Positions 9,455 through 18,027 of a stretch of 64,000 nucleotides of DNA are shown here, piece by piece. This stretch comes from Arthrobacter sp. YN. Lineage in GTDB: Bacteria; Actinomycetota; Actinomycetes; Actinomycetales; Micrococcaceae. Within the stretch, counting starts at the first letter, position 1. Every line of letters starts with the position of its first letter. The DNA lies in contig NZ_CP022436.1 in the NCBI RefSeq assembly GCF_002224285.1, positions 1,550,001-1,614,000 on the forward strand. Reading direction: 5' to 3'. Below the pieces are notes generated by a model. The model was not told where the DNA came from. It was given only the letters and a program-made list of their open reading frames with translations, and searched no databases. The position numbers were made by a program, and so were the translations under genes.

Positions 9455-9682
9455 TTAGCTTTCGCCTGCGGAATCAGAACGGCCAAGAATGGTCTGCGGG
9501 ATCCAGAAAGCCAGCGCGAAGAGGCCCAGGCAAACGGCCATCGGCCACGGGTTGTCCAAGCTCAGGAAGGACAGCGAGTAGATGGAGCCCAGGAAGAGCA
9601 CGATCATGACCACGAACAGCACAATGCTTGTGCCCAGGTTGTTCTCACGTTCAATGGGGGCGCTTGTTGCGTTCTTGGACAT
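9455..9682 (-). CDS. Small two-helix membrane protein
   Basis: 75 residues from the ATG at 9682, with a strong GGAGGA ribosome site 4 bases upstream. A polar N-terminus (MSKNATSAPIERENNLG) is followed by two hydrophobic helices at about 18-40 and 46-64 and a short polar tail RSDSAGES. I do not recognise a characterised family; short proteins of this layout are common in Arthrobacter relatives and are annotated as hypothetical. It lies downstream of deoC on the same strand with a gap of 54 bases and may share its transcript. The strong ribosome site and the terminator behind it support a real gene. Confidence 0.75.
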   Translation of the reverse strand: MSKNATSAPIERENNLGTSIVLFVVMIVLFLGSIYSLSFLSLDNPWPMAVCLGLFALAFWIPQTILGRSDSAGES

Positions 9683-9736
9683 TCGTTCCTCCTCGGCCCC
9701 GCGGGGCTCAAAAATTCTCTGGCAGTTGCGGAAGCC

Positions 9737-10429
9737 TCAGTAGGCGGATGAACCTTGTTCACCCTTGACGATGGCAATTCCGGAACTTGCTCCGATACGT
9801 GTTGCACCAGCAGCAATCATAGCCTGTGCATCGGCCAGGGAGCGCACTCCACCGGAGGCTTTGACCCCGAGGTCCGGTCCAACGGTCTTGCGCATCAAGG
9901 CGACGTCCTCGGCAGTTGCGCCTCCGCCATTGAAGCCGGTGGAGGTCTTCACGAAGTCCGCACCTGCTTCCACGGCCGCTTCGCAGGCGATGACCTTCTG
10001 CTCGTCGGTCAGCATGGACGTCTCGATGATGACCTTCAGGATGGCCTCACCGGCGTGGACCGTCTCGGCTACAGCCTTGATGTCGTCCACCAGTGCACCC
10101 TTGTCGTTGGCCCGGGCAGAGGCCATGTTGATCACCATGTCGATCTCGTCCGCACCATCGAGCACTGCTCCACGGGCTTCAAAAGACTTGACGTCGCTGG
10201 GCGTGGCGCCCAGCGGGAATCCGATGACCGAACACGTCAGCACACCGGAACCTTTGAGGGCCTTGGTGACGGTCTTGACCCAGACCGGGTTCACGCAGAC
10301 GGACTTGAACCGGTATTCGATGGCCTCGGCGCAGACCTTGAGGACGTCTGTTTCACTGGCCTCCGGCTTCAGCAATGTGTGGTCGATGTAGGAGGCGATG
10401 TTCGCCGGGGCGACGGCTTGGTTGCTCAT
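9737..10429 (-). CDS. deoC: Deoxyribose-phosphate aldolase
   Basis: 230 residues; I choose the ATG at 10429 ([20 protein letters not shown]) because GGAAGGA stands 5 bases upstream, although the frame is open further back. The enzyme splits 2-deoxyribose-5-phosphate to glyceraldehyde-3-phosphate and acetaldehyde in nucleoside salvage. The class I aldolase residues are visible: [10 protein letters not shown] at the N-terminus, the Schiff-base lysine in FVKTSTGF at about 160, and the late [12 protein letters not shown] lysine. A purine nucleoside phosphorylase that could feed this pathway is encoded at 44.4-45.2 kb, not next to it. Confidence 0.95.
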   Translation of the reverse strand: MSNQAVAPANIASYIDHTLLKPEASETDVLKVCAEAIEYRFKSVCVNPVWVKTVTKALKGSGVLTCSVIGFPLGATPSDVKSFEARGAVLDGADEIDMVINMASARANDKGALVDDIKAVAETVHAGEAILKVIIETSMLTDEQKVIACEAAVEAGADFVKTSTGFNGGGATAEDVALMRKTVGPDLGVKASGGVRSLADAQAMIAAGATRIGASSGIAIVKGEQGSSAY

Positions 10430-10565
10430 GGGATCCTTCCGTGCAGGGCGTGGCCGGCCCGGTGGCCGCAGGGTTGTCACTGCCCGTCAAAGGACCATCT
10501 TGCCACATGGGTTGCCTGCCGCAGGGAGGGCCTGGGTGCCGTGGAAGGCGGGCACACAGGACGGG

Positions 10566-11486
10566 CTAAGCCGCCATCGGGACCTGCTGATCAGAGCTGC
10601 CCCGTGTGCCCAACAGCATGCCGGAAGCGCACAACATCGCAGAAGACTCAGCGGAGAGGAGCAGACCCAGGCGGAGGCCGTCGCACGAAGCGGCGTCGCC
10701 GATCGCCCAAATGCCCGGGACGGAAGTCGCGAGGTCGCGCCCCACGGAAATGCCGCCGTCGGACGCCACCGCCAAGCCGGCGCTCTCGGCGAGGTCGTTA
10801 CGGGCCGTGCGTTCCTCGGCAATGACCACGAGGTCGCCCTTCATGCTGCTGCCGTCCTCGAACAGGATGCCAGTGGCCGGCAGGTTGGAGCCCGGCGCGG
10901 CTGCGGCAGTGGAAGCAACAGGAGTTGTGGAAGCGACAGGAGTGGGTTCGGCAATCACCGCAGCGGGGCGAAGGGTGGTCCGGACGGGACGGACTCCACG
11001 GGCACGGAGGACGGCCTCTGCCTGGCCCGCGGCAGGCCCACTGCCCACCAGGATTCCGAGGGGACGGCGGCCCACCATCCTCGTGACCTCCTTGACGGCT
11101 TCACCGATGGTGGCGGCGTCGTCGATGGTGGAGTAGCTCAGGCCGGATTCGGCTCCGGCTACGGGCGGGAGGGAAGGGGCAGAACCGGTGGCGATGACCA
11201 GTTGGTCGTAGGAGAATTCCAGGCCATCCACTGTGGTGACCATTTTGGCGTCGGAGTCGATGAAGCTGGCAGGCTGCCCGAAGCGGACCGAAACCTGGGG
11301 GAGCTCGGCGAGTTCCAGCAAAGCGTCCGGGCACTCATCGCGGTTACTGAGGACGGTGATGGTTCCATCGAACGCGCGTTGCCGGGAGTCTGACCTTCCC
11401 GCAAGCCGCCGCACCAAAGCCTGGGCGGCGGGACCTGCGCCTGCGATCACGATGTGGACGGAGGGTGCGGACGGGGTGGAGGACAT
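10566..11486 (-). CDS. Short FAD/NAD(P)-dependent oxidoreductase, NirB N-domain-like
   Basis: 306 residues from the ATG at 11486. The first dinucleotide fold is HIVIAGAGPAAQALVRRLAG, the FAD-contacting segment is YDQLVIATGSAP, the second fold is LGILVGSGPAAGQAEAVLRA, and a C-terminal FAD motif reads GIWAIGDAASCDG. The order matches the FAD domain of nitrite reductase NirB and related reductases, but the protein is about 100 residues shorter than usual. A low-complexity Pro/Thr/Ala stretch (EPTPVASTTPVASTAAAA) sits after the second fold, where the NAD-binding half should continue. Electron acceptor and substrate unknown. It may be a reduced paralog. No neighbour shares its strand closely enough to form an operon. 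Confidence 0.7.
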   Translation of the reverse strand: MSSTPSAPSVHIVIAGAGPAAQALVRRLAGRSDSRQRAFDGTITVLSNRDECPDALLELAELPQVSVRFGQPASFIDSDAKMVTTVDGLEFSYDQLVIATGSAPSLPPVAGAESGLSYSTIDDAATIGEAVKEVTRMVGRRPLGILVGSGPAAGQAEAVLRARGVRPVRTTLRPAAVIAEPTPVASTTPVASTAAAAPGSNLPATGILFEDGSSMKGDLVVIAEERTARNDLAESAGLAVASDGGISVGRDLATSVPGIWAIGDAASCDGLRLGLLLSAESSAMLCASGMLLGTRGSSDQQVPMAA

Positions 11487-11642
11487 GTTTGGCCCTTTCG
11501 CTCAGATGACCTGCTGTTGATCATCAGCGTAGGCGGCCGGTTTTTCGCGGGTGTTTCCCCGCTGTTGCCATCTTTGGCGCATCTGAAGCGTGGTGTTTAC
11601 CGGCCGGTAATAACGTACGTCACACTGGGTCTGCCGCCGGCG

Positions 11643-12998
11643 TCAGTATCGGCGCAGGAACTCGCGGAAACCGTTCCCCGTGAAGCCTGCCACCGCGCCT
11701 GCGCGGTCCACGAGTCCGTGGGCGCCCACGGGTTCAACGGAAGCCAGAAGGCCGCCGGCATCGGCCAGGCTCATGGTCAGATCGGTAACCAGTCCACCCA
11801 CTTCCAGCCTGGCTCGCCGCGAATCCGCCCAGGCATCCGGTCCCGGGTCATCGCGTAACGTGCGGGTCACCACAAGACTCTGCCAGCCGCCGTCGACCCT
11901 TATGCGGGCACGGTAGGTGACGTCGTCGCCGTGGGTCTCTACGCGCCCGCCCGCCAGGAAGACCCGCCCGAACCGGGAGTGTTCCAGATAGCCACTGAGC
12001 TGCGGCGCTTCGTCCCCGGGATCGGAGGGAAGGACCACCGTGGCTTTGAACGTCACGGGCGATCCGTCCAGTTCGCCCCGGAGCGTGTCGTTGATGCGGA
12101 CACCCGGCGCAGGTTCTGTCATCGCCGTGCAGTTGGCATCCTTGGCCAAGCCGGCGTCAGTCATCGAATCGAGGTAGGCTCGGGCGTCCCTGTAGCCCAT
12201 GCCGATCAGCGTATCGGCGTCGATCCTGCCCAGGTAGAACTCCGGATCCAGAGGAAGGGGATGCCGGGGACGGACTACGTGCAGCACAAAATCGCGACCA
12301 GCGGCGTCGGCAGCATCGAAATCAGCCAGGAGGGCGCCCATGGCACTCATCTCGATCATGTGCACGTACTGTTCCAGCGGTCCGTCGCCCCAGTAGGGCG
12401 TATTTCCGATGCACCAGACCAGCCACACTTCGTCGGCCCCACGCCGCAGCGCTTCGGCCACGTTGGCGTCCCTGATCCAGACGGCGTCGGTCCAGACCTT
12501 TCCGTCCCGGCGCAGGGGCGTCAGGAAGATCGGAAGTGACATGCCGGCAGCCATGAGCCCGGCATCAATGTCCGTGGCGTCGATGGCGTGGCAGCGCTTC
12601 CCGGTGAACTCCACCACGTTGAAGGAACCCTCGACGGCGTCCGGTTCCGCTGCGCGGGCCCGGATGGTGGCGTCGTTGATGCCCAAGGCGGGGAAGACCT
12701 TGCCGAGGATCCCGTCCGCGTCGCCAACGGCGGGCAACGACCACGGACCCTTGAGATAGTCGCCCACGGGCAGTGCTGAGCCGAAGTCCTTGACGTCGAC
12801 GCCCGACCACCGGGCACACATTTCCTCCGGCGAGACGCCGGAGAGAATCATGCCGGCCGTGAGGATCCCGCCGGAGGTGCCGTCAACGTGCTGGAATTCC
12901 AGGCCTTCCTCGGTGAGCGCCTTCACCACTCCGGCCTGCCAAGCCACCCGCATGCCGCCACCGGCGAGGACCAGGGAACGCTTTGCCGTGTGTTTCAT
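11643..12998 (-). CDS. Patatin-like phospholipase with C-terminal beta domain
   Basis: 451 residues; the ATG at 12998 overlaps the stop of the gene before it (ATGA), which fixes the start. The patatin core occupies about residues 1-290: oxyanion loop LAGGGMRVAWQAG, nucleophile serine in DGTSGGILTAG (GTSGG in place of the usual GxSxG spacing), and the dyad aspartate in WTDAVWI, where the family normally has Asp-Gly. The remaining 160 residues (from about RINDTLRGELDGSPV) are a separate strand-rich domain I cannot name. The family hydrolyses acyl esters of lipids. As the last gene of a seven-gene coupled operon it probably acts on the same lipid or steroid-like substrate as its partners. Confidence 0.78.
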   Translation of the reverse strand: MKHTAKRSLVLAGGGMRVAWQAGVVKALTEEGLEFQHVDGTSGGILTAGMILSGVSPEEMCARWSGVDVKDFGSALPVGDYLKGPWSLPAVGDADGILGKVFPALGINDATIRARAAEPDAVEGSFNVVEFTGKRCHAIDATDIDAGLMAAGMSLPIFLTPLRRDGKVWTDAVWIRDANVAEALRRGADEVWLVWCIGNTPYWGDGPLEQYVHMIEMSAMGALLADFDAADAAGRDFVLHVVRPRHPLPLDPEFYLGRIDADTLIGMGYRDARAYLDSMTDAGLAKDANCTAMTEPAPGVRINDTLRGELDGSPVTFKATVVLPSDPGDEAPQLSGYLEHSRFGRVFLAGGRVETHGDDVTYRARIRVDGGWQSLVVTRTLRDDPGPDAWADSRRARLEVGGLVTDLTMSLADAGGLLASVEPVGAHGLVDRAGAVAGFTGNGFREFLRRY

Positions 12999-13471
12999 CC
13001 TGCCAGCCCGCTGTTGGCAGGTGCGGCGCTGAGACGGCGCCAATAGATGAAGAGGACAATGCCGGTTGCGAGGTCAAAGAAGGCCACCAACAGAGCAACG
13101 GGCGCGAAGACACCATTGAGGACGCCGATGCCCACGGCCCCGAACGCGCCGGTTTTCTGGAGCCCGGACCACAGCACCACTTCCGGGGAGGGAACAGCGT
13201 TGAGCAGGGTGTGGAGGAGCAGTCCGCCGACCACCACCATGAACATTCCCACAGTGCCGAAGAGTTGGCGGGTTTCAGGGGTGGAGTCCGCGCCGATGAG
13301 TTGCAGGACTTGCCCGCCAAACGGGACTTGCACGGCTCCGGTCAGGACGGTAATGACGGCGATGACCGCGAGCACGGCGCGGAGGGGATCGGCCACGGCC
13401 CAGGCAACGGTGCCGGGCGGGTGTGTTTTTCGGGGGTGGCGCCCCGAGTGTGCCGGCTGGTGCGCGGTCAC
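12995..13471 (-). CDS. Four-helix membrane protein of the GMC-patatin operon
   Basis: 158 residues from a GTG at 13471 that overlaps the stop of the preceding gene (GTGA); its own TGA overlaps the patatin ATG. After a polar, His-rich N-terminus (about 25 residues) come four hydrophobic segments: LRAVLAVIAVITVLTGAVQV, LFGTVGMFMVVVGGLLLHTLL, AVGIGVLNGVFAPVALLVAFF and an ending IVLFIYWRRL. I recognise no family. Its place between a second small membrane protein and soluble lipid-active enzymes suggests a membrane anchor or transport subunit. The open frame extends upstream to 13975, but that part overlaps the neighbour and is not coding here. Confidence 0.72.
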   Translation of the reverse strand: MTAHQPAHSGRHPRKTHPPGTVAWAVADPLRAVLAVIAVITVLTGAVQVPFGGQVLQLIGADSTPETRQLFGTVGMFMVVVGGLLLHTLLNAVPSPEVVLWSGLQKTGAFGAVGIGVLNGVFAPVALLVAFFDLATGIVLFIYWRRLSAAPANSGLAG

Positions 13472-13950
13472 GCGTAGGACTCCAGCAGCCGGCCGCGGTC
13501 CACCAACAGCCAGACCATGGCGGCCCAGGTCAGGGTGGAGACGTAGAAACGGATGTCGTTGAGCATCATCCAGCGTTTGAGCAGCGACCGGAGCTCGGCA
13601 TCGTCCGCGAAGTCGCCGCCACGGATCCGGACGTTGATGGGGATGATGATCCCTTGGCCCACCCAGGTCAGGACGATGATTCCCAGCAGGCAAATGATGG
13701 CGGGGATGACCCGGACGGTTCCCCATTCGGACCACACGAGAATGCCGCCGGAGATGAACATGACGGGCACCACGATGGTGAAAAACTTGGTGGCAGCCCG
13801 GGTGGGGATGCCGAAGTGCATGTCCACGTTGTCCCGGGCCAACGATTCCCAGGTGGGGTAGAGGAAGAACTTGAGGACCCACATGGTGCCCACATACATG
13901 GTGGCTCCGAAGAGGAAGTAGAGGGCGTTGAGCAGGAGCAGCCAGTTCAC
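13468..13950 (-). CDS. Four-helix membrane protein of the GMC-patatin operon
   Basis: 160 residues from a GTG at 13950, again as GTGA with the stop of the gene before. It starts in a helix (NWLLLLNALYFLFGATMYVG) and has further helices at about 60-80 (FTIVVPVMFISGGILVW), 85-110 (PAIICLLGIIVLTWVGQGIII) and 135-155. A loop with NVDMHFGIPTRAATKFF lies between helices 1 and 2. The layout recalls DUF1772-type four-helix proteins, but this is only a shape resemblance. The coupled translation with both neighbours argues for a stoichiometric complex. No catalytic residues can be assigned. Confidence 0.72.
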   Translation of the reverse strand: MNWLLLLNALYFLFGATMYVGTMWVLKFFLYPTWESLARDNVDMHFGIPTRAATKFFTIVVPVMFISGGILVWSEWGTVRVIPAIICLLGIIVLTWVGQGIIIPINVRIRGGDFADDAELRSLLKRWMMLNDIRFYVSTLTWAAMVWLLVDRGRLLESYA

Positions 13951-14930
13951 TGGGCACCACCACGGGGGCCGGCACTTGGTGCGGCAGCGCCCGGGATCCG
14001 GCTCCGGTCCGGTGGTGCCAGCCATTCCTGCCCTTGGCCCAGGTCCACCACGCTGTCCATCATGTCCCCGCCGCGAAGGGCCACGGCCTCCAACTGGGTG
14101 GGAGCAGTGAGGAACCACGCTTCGTAGTGGTCATCCAGGACCCCGTGGGCTTGGGGCAGCCAGGCGGTGAACACCGGTTTGCTCTCTACTTGCAGGTCCT
14201 TTAGAGGTTCGACGCCGGGCGCGTCACCGAGGATAAGACGGGCCTTGGCCTGGGCGCCGAGGGCGATGTCCCCGGTGGCTTCGAAGTAGATGTCCGATTT
14301 CCAGAGCATGTTCCGGAACACGCAGTAGTTGGACGCGGCAAGTTTGAGGGGAAGCTGGGTTGCCCCTGGTGCCGCCGGCCGTTCAATTTCGATGTAGCAA
14401 CCCAACTGGCCGTCCTTGTCGTATTGGGCTGACACGGTGGTGTCCGTAACCACGAAGTCCAGGTTGGCCTGGTGTTTGGGCATGCCCCAGATTCCTTTGC
14501 CCCCTTTGACGGAGACTTCGGAACTGACGGGCAGGTCCACCACGAACTGGCCGAGCTTGAACGTTTTTTGGAAAAGCAGCGGAAGGATGGGCGGGGCAGG
14601 CCTGCTGCCATGCGTGATGGCGATGGCCAGGGAGTACTCGATGTACTTGCCGATGTCCGTGGATTTGTAGTTGACCACTGTCACCACCAGCAGCCCTTTG
14701 CCGCCGAGGGTGAACGGCCGCATTTCCGAACCGGGGAGTGCAGCGGCGGCTGCGCGCTTATTGATGGGGAAGGCCGCCATCAGCACCGGCGAGTCATCGG
14801 AATTGACCGGCATGACGTATTTGATCCCGTCCGCGAACGCATGCTGCCCGCGAAGCCGTTCCTGCCTCCGCGGAACAGGTGACGGGAGGAGCTTGAGCAA
14901 GGGTACGGCCAGTTCGGTGAGGTTTTTCAT
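13947..14930 (-). CDS. Acetoacetate decarboxylase-like protein
   Basis: 327 residues; the ATG at 14930 overlaps the hydrolase stop (ATGA). The central region reads like the acetoacetate decarboxylase (ADC) family: LVVTVVNYKSTDIGKYIEYS, then GIWGMPKHQANLDF, where the lysine after MP corresponds to the Schiff-base lysine of ADC. In true ADC the next residue is a second lysine that lowers the pKa; here it is His, so decarboxylation is not assured and other imine chemistry is possible. The C-terminal third carries ADC-like strands and a proline-rich end. There is no signal peptide. Context: third enzyme after the GMC oxidoreductase, which suggests it works on a keto product made upstream. Confidence 0.75.
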   Translation of the reverse strand: MKNLTELAVPLLKLLPSPVPRRQERLRGQHAFADGIKYVMPVNSDDSPVLMAAFPINKRAAAAALPGSEMRPFTLGGKGLLVVTVVNYKSTDIGKYIEYSLAIAITHGSRPAPPILPLLFQKTFKLGQFVVDLPVSSEVSVKGGKGIWGMPKHQANLDFVVTDTTVSAQYDKDGQLGCYIEIERPAAPGATQLPLKLAASNYCVFRNMLWKSDIYFEATGDIALGAQAKARLILGDAPGVEPLKDLQVESKPVFTAWLPQAHGVLDDHYEAWFLTAPTQLEAVALRGGDMMDSVVDLGQGQEWLAPPDRSRIPGAAAPSAGPRGGAQ

Positions 14931-15982
14931 GGCTTCGACTCCGGGGTTCGGTTCAGTTCGTCGACGATGATGGGGAAGGTGTCCTGCCAGGCGTGCTCGC
15001 CGAAGAAGACGTCCAAGTGGCCGTAGCCGGGGATGAGGTGGAGTGAATCCTTCCCGGGGCGGTGCTTCTGGAAGAATTCGTAGGTGCGTTGCTGGCTTTC
15101 GGGCAGGAAGCACAGGTTGTCCAGACCAGCGATGAACGCGAACCTCGCATCGGTCTGCGGGGCTTCGGCCACCAGGTTGTCCGGCAATTCCGGATGCTCG
15201 CCGGCGGCCACCATGTGCCCGGCTTTGATGCTGCGGCCCATTTCCTCGAAGAACGTCACGGGCACCTCGGCGAACTCGCCGGTGAGCCATTGGTGGGTGG
15301 CGTCGTCGAGGTTCTCATGGGACCAGAGCGCGGGGCGGCCGCTGCCGTAGGTGAAGCTGACCATCTTGCAGACGGTGTTGTCGCATTCATGGTGGGTGGC
15401 TTTGACCAGGCCCCGGATGGCCCGGGTGAAGTAGCCCTGGGACTTGTACCCCCACGCCGGCGACAGGTACGGCGTGAAGGCTTTGACCACGGGCGTGAGG
15501 TAGTTGATTTTCAGCCGCGAGAACGCCGGCACGACGGGGTGCAGGGACACTGCGTTGGACACGATGGTGTCCACCTGCGGCAGCAGCCCCGCCACGGCCG
15601 ACATCGTGAACGACGTAGAGCCCTGGCAATGGATCACGGCTTTCATGGTCTCCGCGCCGGTAGCATTCAGGACGTGCTCGACGGCGGACGGATGGTCATA
15701 CACGGCGGCGTCGGCAAGCGTCCAGGACAGGGGATCAAGGTCGATCGATGCCCGCCAGTTCAGCATCCAAACATCCCAGCCGTCTTCGAGGAGGACATCG
15801 ACGATGGTGGTGCGGACCGGCGGCCTGAACAGCTCGGCCCGCACTCCGGAACCGTGAACCAGAATTACCGGCCCTTTGACCGCTTCAAGGGGTGAAGTGA
15901 CGTGGACCAGGCTCAAGGGCGTGTTGTCCCGGGCACGGAGAGGAATGACCTCGGTCCTGTGCTCGGCACGGGTGATGGTCAT
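14927..15982 (-). CDS. Alpha/beta-fold hydrolase
   Basis: 351 residues from the ATG at 15982, overlapping the stop of the phosphoesterase gene (ATGA). It starts MTITRAEHRTEVIPLRARD. The oxyanion segment is GPVILVHGSGVRAELF, the nucleophile serine sits in AVIHCQGSTSFTMS at about residue 122, and the catalytic His is in IPGYGHLDVFFG near 325. The sequence resembles the hydrolase half that follows GMC oxidoreductases in some cholesterol-oxidase-like proteins, which agrees with the GMC gene two positions upstream. Probable role: ester or lactone hydrolysis of an oxidised lipid or steroid. Cytosolic; no signal peptide. Confidence 0.82.
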   Translation of the reverse strand: MTITRAEHRTEVIPLRARDNTPLSLVHVTSPLEAVKGPVILVHGSGVRAELFRPPVRTTIVDVLLEDGWDVWMLNWRASIDLDPLSWTLADAAVYDHPSAVEHVLNATGAETMKAVIHCQGSTSFTMSAVAGLLPQVDTIVSNAVSLHPVVPAFSRLKINYLTPVVKAFTPYLSPAWGYKSQGYFTRAIRGLVKATHHECDNTVCKMVSFTYGSGRPALWSHENLDDATHQWLTGEFAEVPVTFFEEMGRSIKAGHMVAAGEHPELPDNLVAEAPQTDARFAFIAGLDNLCFLPESQQRTYEFFQKHRPGKDSLHLIPGYGHLDVFFGEHAWQDTFPIIVDELNRTPESKP

Positions 15983-18027
15983 GGGGTGCTTCCCTTCCGT
16001 GCGATGGTGATGGGTTCTTCAAGCAGCCGCACGGCAGGCAAACCGGTCACCGGAACCAGCCGCGCGCCGTCGTCGTTCGCTGCCAGGTGCCAATCACGGC
16101 AGACGGTGTCCACCATCAGCGGGTAGACAGTGAGGTTGGCGTCGGACGAGAGGTGGATGCGGAGGAAGCCTTTATGGTCCTCGATCGCCTGGCCGGACAT
16201 TTTCCACGAGGCCACCTCGCCGCTGGGCGTCGCCAGGATGTACAGGGCGAAGGCCTCGCTGCCCAGTGCCCACCCGCCCAGATGTACCAAGGCAAGCACC
16301 AGGAGCAGGATCACGACGTCCGGCCAGCTCGCCGGCCAAGGAACCAGGATCACGACGGCGGTAGTCACCGCGAGTGCGGACAGTTGGTACAACGCGCCGC
16401 GGGCGAAAACGACGATGCCCTCCTGGCCCACGCCCAACGAACGCGCGAGCAATGAGGCAACCGCCAGGAGGAGCGGCCCTGCAAGGATCAGGACAATGAC
16501 AAGTACCGGGGTGTCTCCGCGGGTCAGGCTGCGCAGGCTGTCCACGAATCCTTCCCCGCGAAAGGCGCTGAAGACCGTCCACAGCGTCAGGGCGGCCACC
16601 ACATGCATGATGCCCAGCGATAGTCCGAAACCGGGGTTGCGGATGGGGAGCCAGAACTGTGAGAAGGGGTTGGCCAGTTGCGGGCCGAGCAGGCGGGAGT
16701 CCCCTTGGCCGGGGAATGTGGTGGGCGTGCGGGCGAAGATGCGGCCTGTGCCTGTCTGTTGTGTGGCTGTTTGTTGTGTGCCCGACTGCTGTGTGTGCCG
16801 CACGCTGGATGATTCACCGGGAGCGGCCGAGTCGGCAGGCAGGGTGAGATGTTGCGGCAGCCCGTGGGTATCCGAGAGGTACGCGCCGCCCAGCCCGCAG
16901 GTGATCATCTGGGTCCTGCCCGGATCCGTGGTCTGGTGCTGGTTGGGGGAGTGATTTTGGGAAGGGGCGTCCTCATAGCGGGAGTAGTGGTGGAGATCTC
17001 CGGTGAGCCAGAGCCTGACGCTGGCACCCGTGGCGTCGAACAGGCCCGTGTCAGGGTTGAAGCGGCGGCGCAGGTAGTCCTGCTCGAAGAAGTTCACCTG
17101 CCGGAATTCACCCCACCCAGGTTGAGTGGCGTCAACCCAGAACGGTGCGGCGACGCAGAGGATGATCGCATCGCCGGGCTGCAGTTGCAGAGTAACGTTC
17201 CGGTAGAAATAGTCCAGTTGAGGTTCGTCGATGTACTGCCCCAATTGGCTGTCCAGGCCCAGCAGCCACCAGCCGGGGGTGCCGTTCCGGCCCGGTCCGG
17301 GAGGGGTTCCGGTCAGCCGGACGGCAAAGTAGCTCCGGTTTTGGATGGTCCGCCAGCTTCCGATGCTCCGTTGCCTGGTGAACACCCGGATGAATGAGGT
17401 GAGGCCGTCGTACCAATCGTGGTTGCCGGGAAGCGCCAGCATGACCGGAGGCGCGTTGTGGGGTCCGCCGGGCGCGGCGTCGGCGCTTCCCGGGGCGCTG
17501 AGCGGGCCTCGCAACGCAGGTGGGAATGCCGTCCGGTATGGGCCCGCCATGCGGTTCTCGTATGCGGCTGGGGACGCCACCGGGTAGACCTCGTCCCCGC
17601 CAAGGACCAGCACCCTGCCGCGGGGAAGTTCATGCCCGTCCACCGTCAGCGTATCCTGGGCCAGCAAGGACGCCACTGTGTAGGTGGCGTCGAAGCCATC
17701 GCCGAGGTCGGCCGTGAAGTCGAGCCACATCTCCGTTGCCGCCGGAGTCACTGCGCGCTCATCCTCGAGATCGGCAGGCGAGGGAAGCCCACGGCTGCTG
17801 GCAACGGGTTGCGCCGGTTGGCCCGGGACGGGAAGTTTGTCCAAGCGCAGGGGGTCCGCCGGAAAGCTGCCCTCAAGCTCGCGCTTATCGCCAAAATCGG
17901 CAAAGACCGTGGCCGCCGCGACCTTCAACGCGGTTCTGGCCAAGGACATGGGCGAGAGCCAACGAACCGCCGTCTGGGGTGTGAAGCCCAGCGCGGCATG
18001 GTGTTTCGCGAGCTCCCGGCTTTTCAT
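15979..18027 (-). CDS. Membrane-anchored metallophosphoesterase
   Basis: 682 residues from the ATG at 18027 (ATGA with the GMC gene stop). Calcineurin-like motifs in order: a degenerate first motif FTADLGDGFDAT, then VLGGDEVYPVAS, ALPGNHDWYDG at about residue 200, and LTGDLHHYSRY at about 345. The last replaces the usual GHxH, so metal coordination may differ from standard family members. From about residue 460 there are four or five membrane helices (GIMHVVAALTLWTVFSAF, PVLVIVLILAGPLLLAVASLL, ALAVTTAVVILVPW, PDVVILLLVLALVHLGGWAL), then a soluble tail. A Gln/Thr-rich linker (TQQSGTQQTATQQTG) separates the two halves. Substrate unknown; a lipid phosphate fits the operon. Confidence 0.8.
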   Translation of the reverse strand: MKSRELAKHHAALGFTPQTAVRWLSPMSLARTALKVAAATVFADFGDKRELEGSFPADPLRLDKLPVPGQPAQPVASSRGLPSPADLEDERAVTPAATEMWLDFTADLGDGFDATYTVASLLAQDTLTVDGHELPRGRVLVLGGDEVYPVASPAAYENRMAGPYRTAFPPALRGPLSAPGSADAAPGGPHNAPPVMLALPGNHDWYDGLTSFIRVFTRQRSIGSWRTIQNRSYFAVRLTGTPPGPGRNGTPGWWLLGLDSQLGQYIDEPQLDYFYRNVTLQLQPGDAIILCVAAPFWVDATQPGWGEFRQVNFFEQDYLRRRFNPDTGLFDATGASVRLWLTGDLHHYSRYEDAPSQNHSPNQHQTTDPGRTQMITCGLGGAYLSDTHGLPQHLTLPADSAAPGESSSVRHTQQSGTQQTATQQTGTGRIFARTPTTFPGQGDSRLLGPQLANPFSQFWLPIRNPGFGLSLGIMHVVAALTLWTVFSAFRGEGFVDSLRSLTRGDTPVLVIVLILAGPLLLAVASLLARSLGVGQEGIVVFARGALYQLSALAVTTAVVILVPWPASWPDVVILLLVLALVHLGGWALGSEAFALYILATPSGEVASWKMSGQAIEDHKGFLRIHLSSDANLTVYPLMVDTVCRDWHLAANDDGARLVPVTGLPAVRLLEEPITIARKGSTP

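Noticed and set aside
12995..13975. A single 326-residue protein across two membrane genes
   Set aside because: Only the last 158 residues are hydrophobic and sensible; the first half is an out-of-frame reading of the neighbouring gene, and GTGA junctions show two separate genes.
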